From Fimenecus sp045545735 (GTDB lineage: Bacteria; Bacillota; Clostridia; Oscillospirales; Acutalibacteraceae), in assembly GCA_045545735.1 (NCBI GenBank), contig JAZQBM010000008.1, positions 62,001-126,000 of the forward strand: 64,000 nt of DNA. The letters are read 5' to 3'. The notes beneath the pieces are model-generated. The model was not told the origin of the DNA. It saw only the letters and a program-made list of their open reading frames with translations, and did no database searches. The translations under genes were made by a program, and so were the position numbers. This document shows, one piece after another, positions 60,801 through 64,000 of this stretch (position 1 is its first letter; the number at the start of each line of letters is the position of its first letter).

Positions 60801-60833
60801 AAGGACAGACCATAAAAGGTCTGTCCTTGTTTG
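60801..60833 (+). terminator. Terminator of the glycogen operon
   Basis: AAGGACAGACC (60801-60811) and GGTCTGTCCTT (60818-60828) form an 11-bp stem with a 6-base loop, then GTTTGTTT. A repeat-like piece with TAAACTCAAATTTGTCTAA follows, resembling the right end of the elements at 12272 and 49210. Confidence 0.85.
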
Positions 60834-60863
60834 TTTGATAAACTCAAATTTGTCTAAATGTTC

Positions 60864-61031
60864 TTAATCTTTCTTTTCAAATTTCTTTACATACTCTTTG
60901 AGAGCGATATTTATGAATTGGGAAAGTGAACGGTCATCATATTCTGCTAATTCTCTTGCTTTTTCAAGCAAATCTCCGTCAACTGTAATACTGATTTTAT
61001 CTTTCAAAGGTTTCATTGGCTTTGTACTCAT
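60864..61031 (-). CDS. Small ribbon-helix-helix protein
   Basis: This 55-residue protein reads MSTKPMKPLKDKISITVDGD, then LLEKARELAEYDDRSLSQFI and NIALKEYVKKFEKKD. The strand KISITVDGDLLEKARELA followed by two helices is the ribbon-helix-helix (CopG/MetJ-like) DNA-binding fold found in antitoxins and plasmid regulators. AAGGAG lies ten bases before the ATG. A TATAAT (61061-61056) lies upstream on the minus strand. No toxin gene is adjacent on this strand; the divergent 67-residue gene is the only possible partner. Confidence 0.8.
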   Translation of the reverse strand: MSTKPMKPLKDKISITVDGDLLEKARELAEYDDRSLSQFINIALKEYVKKFEKKD

Positions 61032-61070
61032 AACATCAACTCCTTATAGAAGATATTATAAGCAAAAATC

Positions 61071-61099
61071 TTGACAAATACTTAAAAGTAAGATAAACT
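61071..61099 (+). promoter_or_regulatory. Promoter of the gene at 61138
   Basis: TTGACA (61071-61076) and TAAACT (61094-61099) with a 17-base spacer. Confidence 0.7.
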
Positions 61100-61137
61100 C
61101 TTTCCAAGTGGGAATAAATTAATAAAAGGTAAATATT

Positions 61138-61341
61138 ATGAAAAACATTACAGAAGAACAAATAATAGCATTTGCTAAAAAACACCGCAAAGAACTATTT
61201 GCAGATATAGAAAACAATCTTTGTCTTGAACATTATAATAAAATTTTTAAAGTTGAATTAACCGAAAACGATGTAGAGTTTAAACAATCTATGTGTTACT
61301 TTTGCAAAGAAGAAAAACCTTGCGTAAAAACTAAAGGGTAG
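61138..61341 (+). CDS. Small Cys-containing protein of unknown function (67 residues)
   Basis: The protein reads MKNITEEQIIAFAKKHRKEL, and its C-terminus has CYFCKEEKPC, a pattern of three Cys that could bind metal. The N-terminal half is helical. It is divergent from the RHH gene. Its stop codon lies inside the terminator stem (61333-61360), a compact arrangement. The ribosome binding site AAAGGT is weak. Function unknown. Confidence 0.6.
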   Translation: MKNITEEQIIAFAKKHRKELFADIENNLCLEHYNKIFKVELTENDVEFKQSMCYFCKEEKPCVKTKG

Positions 61342-61363
61342 GCTAAAAAGTCTACCCTTTTTC
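61333..61363 (+). terminator. Terminator overlapping the stop of the 67-residue gene
   Basis: AAAGGGTAG (61333-61341) and CTACCCTTT (61352-61360) form a 9-bp stem with a 10-base loop; TT follows. The TAG is the stop codon. Confidence 0.75.
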
Positions 61364-61431
61364 GTTGCAATTCTGACAAATTATTGCTATACTTAACTTA
61401 TAGGAAAATTTGACCTTTGGGGGACAAAAAT

Positions 61432-63519
61432 ATGGCAATTTACACTCTTAAAAACAACATTTTTGTGCTTGAAACAAAAAACACCCATTATGTGCTTGGA
61501 ATTGATGATTATGGCTATAACCGTCACATTCATTGGGGTAAAAAGTGCAATATAAACGACTATTACACAACTGATATATGGGATGAAAATTCAAATCACA
61601 CACGTCTTGATATGGCAAAGCAAGAATATACACCTTTTGGTGGTACAATGTATCGCGAAAGCGACTTGAAAGTGCAATTTCCTGACAAATGCCGCGAAAT
61701 CGAACTTGAATTCATTGAGGCAAAGACTGAAGACAATCTTTTAACTATTACATTAAAAGACAAGATTTATTCTTTAGAAATTGTACTTAAATATAAAATT
61801 CAAGATAATGACGATATTATCACCCGTTGGGCAGAAATAAAGAATACAGGTGATGAAAAAATCGTGCTTGACAGAGTTTTCTCTGCTGAACTTACACTCC
61901 CGTCAATCTACCCTTACACATTTAAAAACACTAACGGTAGTTGGGGTGGTGAATTTGTTGAAACTGAGTCAACCCTTGAGGGCGGTGCATTAGTATTTGA
62001 CAGTAAACGTGGCACAAGTGGTCATAATCAATCACCATATTTTATCGCATATCAGAATGCAGATGAAAAACAGGGTGACGTGTACTTTGCAACGCTAGCA
62101 TATAGCGGTAATTTCAAAGTGCTTTGCACTCGAGACTTGTTCTATACAACTCGTGTTTCTTTAGGTCTTAACGACCACGATTTCAAATATGAGTTAAAGG
62201 CAAATGAAATCTTTGAAACACCAAAAGTATTCTGTGGTTATACTCAAGGTTTTGGCGAAATGAGCCGTCAAATGAACCGCTTTGCAATAAATCACGTATT
62301 GCCAAAGCAATTTAACGACAAAATTTTGCCCGTACTTTACAATTCTTGGGAAGCAACTGAATTTGACGTAAATTGCAAACATCAAACGGCTCTTGCAAAA
62401 TTAGCATCAAAAATGGGCGTTGAACTTTTCGTTATGGACGACGGTTGGTTTGGTGCAAGAAATCACGACCGTGCAGGTCTTGGCGACTGGTTTGTAAACA
62501 AGAAAAAGTTCCCTAAAGGCATTGACGAATTAATTAACAATGTAAATAAACTCGGTATGGATTTTGGTCTTTGGTTTGAGCCTGAAATGGTAAATCCCGA
62601 TTCCGATTTGTTCCGTAAACATCCCGATTGGGCGTATCATTATGATACCCGTACCGCACACACACTTCGTCATCAGTTAGTGCTTAATATGACACGTGAA
62701 GATGTGCAGGAGTACATTTTTGAATGTATGGATACAATGCTCACAAATCACAACATCAAATATATTAAATGGGATATGAACAGACCACTTTCCGAAACAG
62801 GTGCTGAAAACCTCGATTGTCCACAAGAGTTATGGTACAGACACACTCAAGCGGTTTACAACATTGTTGACCGACTTAAAGAAAAACACCCCGACGTTGC
62901 TATTGAAAGTTGCTCATCAGGTGGCGGACGTAGTGATTATGGTGCACTTATGCACTATGACCAAGTTTGGACTTCTGACAACACAAGTGCCGTTGACAGA
63001 ATGATGATGCAGAAATGGTTTACATATTTAAGACCAACAAAAGTTATGCGTGCTTGGGTGACAGATGTAAACTGGTACAACCCACCAATGAGCCTTGATT
63101 TTAGATTTCATATTGCCATGCAGGGTTCTTTGGGAGTTGGCGGAAATCTTACAAAATATAGTCTTTCCGACTTGGCCTGTGCTAAGAAGAATATCAGCCT
63201 TTACAAAGAAATCCGTCATCTTGTGCAGTTCGGTGACCTTTACAGAATACTTGACCCTGACCGTGACGAAATCCTTTTCAATCTTTACGTAAGCGAAGAT
63301 AAAACAGAGGCAGTAGGGTTCTTGTCATCAGTAGTTACACGCTTTATGCAAAAACAAATCCCTCTTAAATTCGAGGGACTTGATGATGAAAAAATCTATA
63401 AGTTCAAAATCGGCAGTGCAAAGTACGAAAAAAGTGGCTCATTCCTCAAAAATGTGGGAATTCCTGTAACAGTTCGCGGAATGGGTTATAACCAAATAAT
63501 TAAAATTAAAGCAAAATGA
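61432..63519 (+). CDS. Alpha-galactosidase, GH36
   Basis: This 695-residue glycoside hydrolase removes alpha-galactose, as in raffinose and melibiose. The fold has an N-terminal beta-sandwich, a TIM barrel with FVMDDGWFGARNHDRAGLGDW, and a C-terminal sheet. Asp448 in YIKWDMNR is the nucleophile. Asp516 in VWTSDNTSAVDR is the acid/base. SCSSGGGRSDYG is the substrate-binding Cys/Gly block. No signal peptide, so it acts on imported sugar. I start at ATG 61432 behind GGGGGA. An inverted-repeat element starts on its stop codon. Confidence 0.95.
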   Translation: MAIYTLKNNIFVLETKNTHYVLGIDDYGYNRHIHWGKKCNINDYYTTDIWDENSNHTRLDMAKQEYTPFGGTMYRESDLKVQFPDKCREIELEFIEAKTEDNLLTITLKDKIYSLEIVLKYKIQDNDDIITRWAEIKNTGDEKIVLDRVFSAELTLPSIYPYTFKNTNGSWGGEFVETESTLEGGALVFDSKRGTSGHNQSPYFIAYQNADEKQGDVYFATLAYSGNFKVLCTRDLFYTTRVSLGLNDHDFKYELKANEIFETPKVFCGYTQGFGEMSRQMNRFAINHVLPKQFNDKILPVLYNSWEATEFDVNCKHQTALAKLASKMGVELFVMDDGWFGARNHDRAGLGDWFVNKKKFPKGIDELINNVNKLGMDFGLWFEPEMVNPDSDLFRKHPDWAYHYDTRTAHTLRHQLVLNMTREDVQEYIFECMDTMLTNHNIKYIKWDMNRPLSETGAENLDCPQELWYRHTQAVYNIVDRLKEKHPDVAIESCSSGGGRSDYGALMHYDQVWTSDNTSAVDRMMMQKWFTYLRPTKVMRAWVTDVNWYNPPMSLDFRFHIAMQGSLGVGGNLTKYSLSDLACAKKNISLYKEIRHLVQFGDLYRILDPDRDEILFNLYVSEDKTEAVGFLSSVVTRFMQKQIPLKFEGLDDEKIYKFKIGSAKYEKSGSFLKNVGIPVTVRGMGYNQIIKIKAK

Positions 63520-63621
63520 AGATAGTTTATTTTTCCGCAATACTTCGTGGCTATCGGCTCGCGGTATAGCACATACAGTTTCGCCTCTGCCACATCGTCT
63601 TGCAAAAAATAAATCTATCTT
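63519..63621. repeat. Inverted-repeat element abutting the alpha-galactosidase stop
   Basis: AAGATAG.TTTATTTTT.CGCAA on the left (from 63519) pairs with TTGC.AAAAATAAA.CTATCTT on the right (to 63621). The inner part contains CGCAATAC...GCGGTAT, which resembles the terminator region at 12213-12255. Length is 103 bases and there is no open frame. It overlaps the last base of the stop codon. Confidence 0.7.
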
Positions 63622-63645
63622 GGTAAAATTAGTAATATAAGGTAG

Positions 63646-63675
63646 AGCGGGGTCTTGACTGACCCCGCCTTTTTT
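63646..63675 (+). terminator. Terminator between alpha-galactosidase gene and spoIVA
   Basis: GCGGGGTC (63647-63654) and GACCCCGC (63661-63668) form an 8-bp stem with a 6-base loop, followed by CTTTTTT on the plus strand. It lies next to the spoIVA stop. Confidence 0.9.
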
Positions 63676-63676
63676 A

Positions 63677-64000
63677 CTATAAAATTATACAAAGCAAACC
63701 ATTACAACTCTCGTTGATAACCCGTTCAAGAGTTTCTTGGAATTTCATTCTGGCATCTGTAGGCATATGGTAAAGTTTATTACGAAGTCCTTCGTTTACA
63801 AGGTCATTGAGCGACTTGCCGAAAATGTTGGATTCCCAAATCTTATGCGGGTCTTCTTCAAATCCCTCAAGAAGATATTTAACGAGTTCTTCCGACTGAC
63901 TTTCACTACCAACAATAGGTGCGATTTCTGTTTTGATATTCGCTTTCATAAGATGAATTGACGGTGCAGATGCACAAAGTCTTACGCCGTAACGTCCACC
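63677..64000 (-). CDS. spoIVA: Stage IV sporulation protein A, C-terminal fragment
   Basis: The frame is open to the right edge and stops at 63677. The visible C-terminus contains RYGVRLCASAPSIHLMKANI, TEIAPIVGSESQSEELVKYLL and IWESNIFGKSLNDLVNEGL, ending CNGLLCIIL. This matches SpoIVA, the ATPase that polymerises on the forespore to anchor the spore coat. The N-terminal ATPase domain is outside the window. An internal ATG at 63949 is not the start. Its presence shows an endospore-former lineage. Confidence 0.93.
   Translation of the reverse strand, partial: GGRYGVRLCASAPSIHLMKANIKTEIAPIVGSESQSEELVKYLLEGFEEDPHKIWESNIFGKSLNDLVNEGLRNKLYHMPTDARMKFQETLERVINESCNGLLCIIL

Noticed and set aside
60834..60862. 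A third full copy of the 12272/49210 repeat
   Set aside because: Only the right end (TAAACTCAAATTTGTCTAA) matches; the core block is absent.

Overview
The window comes from a low-GC, endospore-forming Firmicute of the class Clostridia, most likely a gut Ruminococcaceae/Oscillospirales-type anaerobe. The evidence is a partial spoIVA at the right edge, a clostridial Rnf operon, the Firmicute gene order of the S10-spc-alpha ribosomal cluster, a T-box in front of aspS, AGGAGG ribosome binding sites almost everywhere, a GlgC/GlgD glycogen operon and an anaerobic sulfatase-maturation pair. No organism name was given, so this is an inference.

Layout. 1-1854: tail of a DUF2804-like gene and a GPH-type sugar symporter. 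1855-7858 (minus): a compact phage packaging and head module (small and large terminase, portal, protease, HK97-type capsid, connectors) with no integrase, repressor, tail or lysis genes. 7993-12255: MarR regulator with a heterodimeric ABC exporter. 12457-16686 (minus): tandem class II aldolase, class III aminotransferase and Fe-alcohol dehydrogenase. 16762-23758: flavin transferase apbE, NusG_II and Gx transporter genes and rnfCDGEAB, an ion-pumping ferredoxin:NAD oxidoreductase and the enzyme that flavinylates it. 23760-24600: a repeat-rich gap with a small minus-strand gene. 24616-30125: YhcH-like protein, then a T-box-controlled operon for tRNA-dependent Asn/Gln formation. 30337-46154: about 31 translation genes from rpsJ to rplQ, including secY, adk, map, infA and rpoA. 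46237-49175: nagA, a phosphodiesterase and small unknown genes. 49390-52813: anaerobic sulfatase-maturating enzyme and membrane sulfatase, separated by an unusual hairpin array. 52925-54843: PlsC-like acyltransferase and an unknown anchored protein. 55013-60785: glgB-glgC-glgD-glgA. 60864-63519: RHH protein, small Cys protein, GH36 alpha-galactosidase. 63677-64000: spoIVA.

The most unusual locus is 25153-30125. AspRS carries a complete GatC at its C-terminus. The GatA that follows is short at the N-terminus and has lost both serines of the amidase Ser-Ser-Lys triad. GatB is normal. The leader has a GAAC specifier that can be read as Asn AAC (or overlapping Glu GAA), and AspRS has the His31 seen in non-discriminating enzymes. 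Together these suggest a GatCAB variant that no longer makes its own ammonia from glutamine. Other signals worth attention are the isolated capsid/packaging cassette and the ATATCGA-spaced hairpin array whose first hairpin displays the ribosome binding site of the sulfatase-maturase gene. Several inverted-repeat elements sit directly against stop codons, and structured leaders lie in the ribosomal operons.
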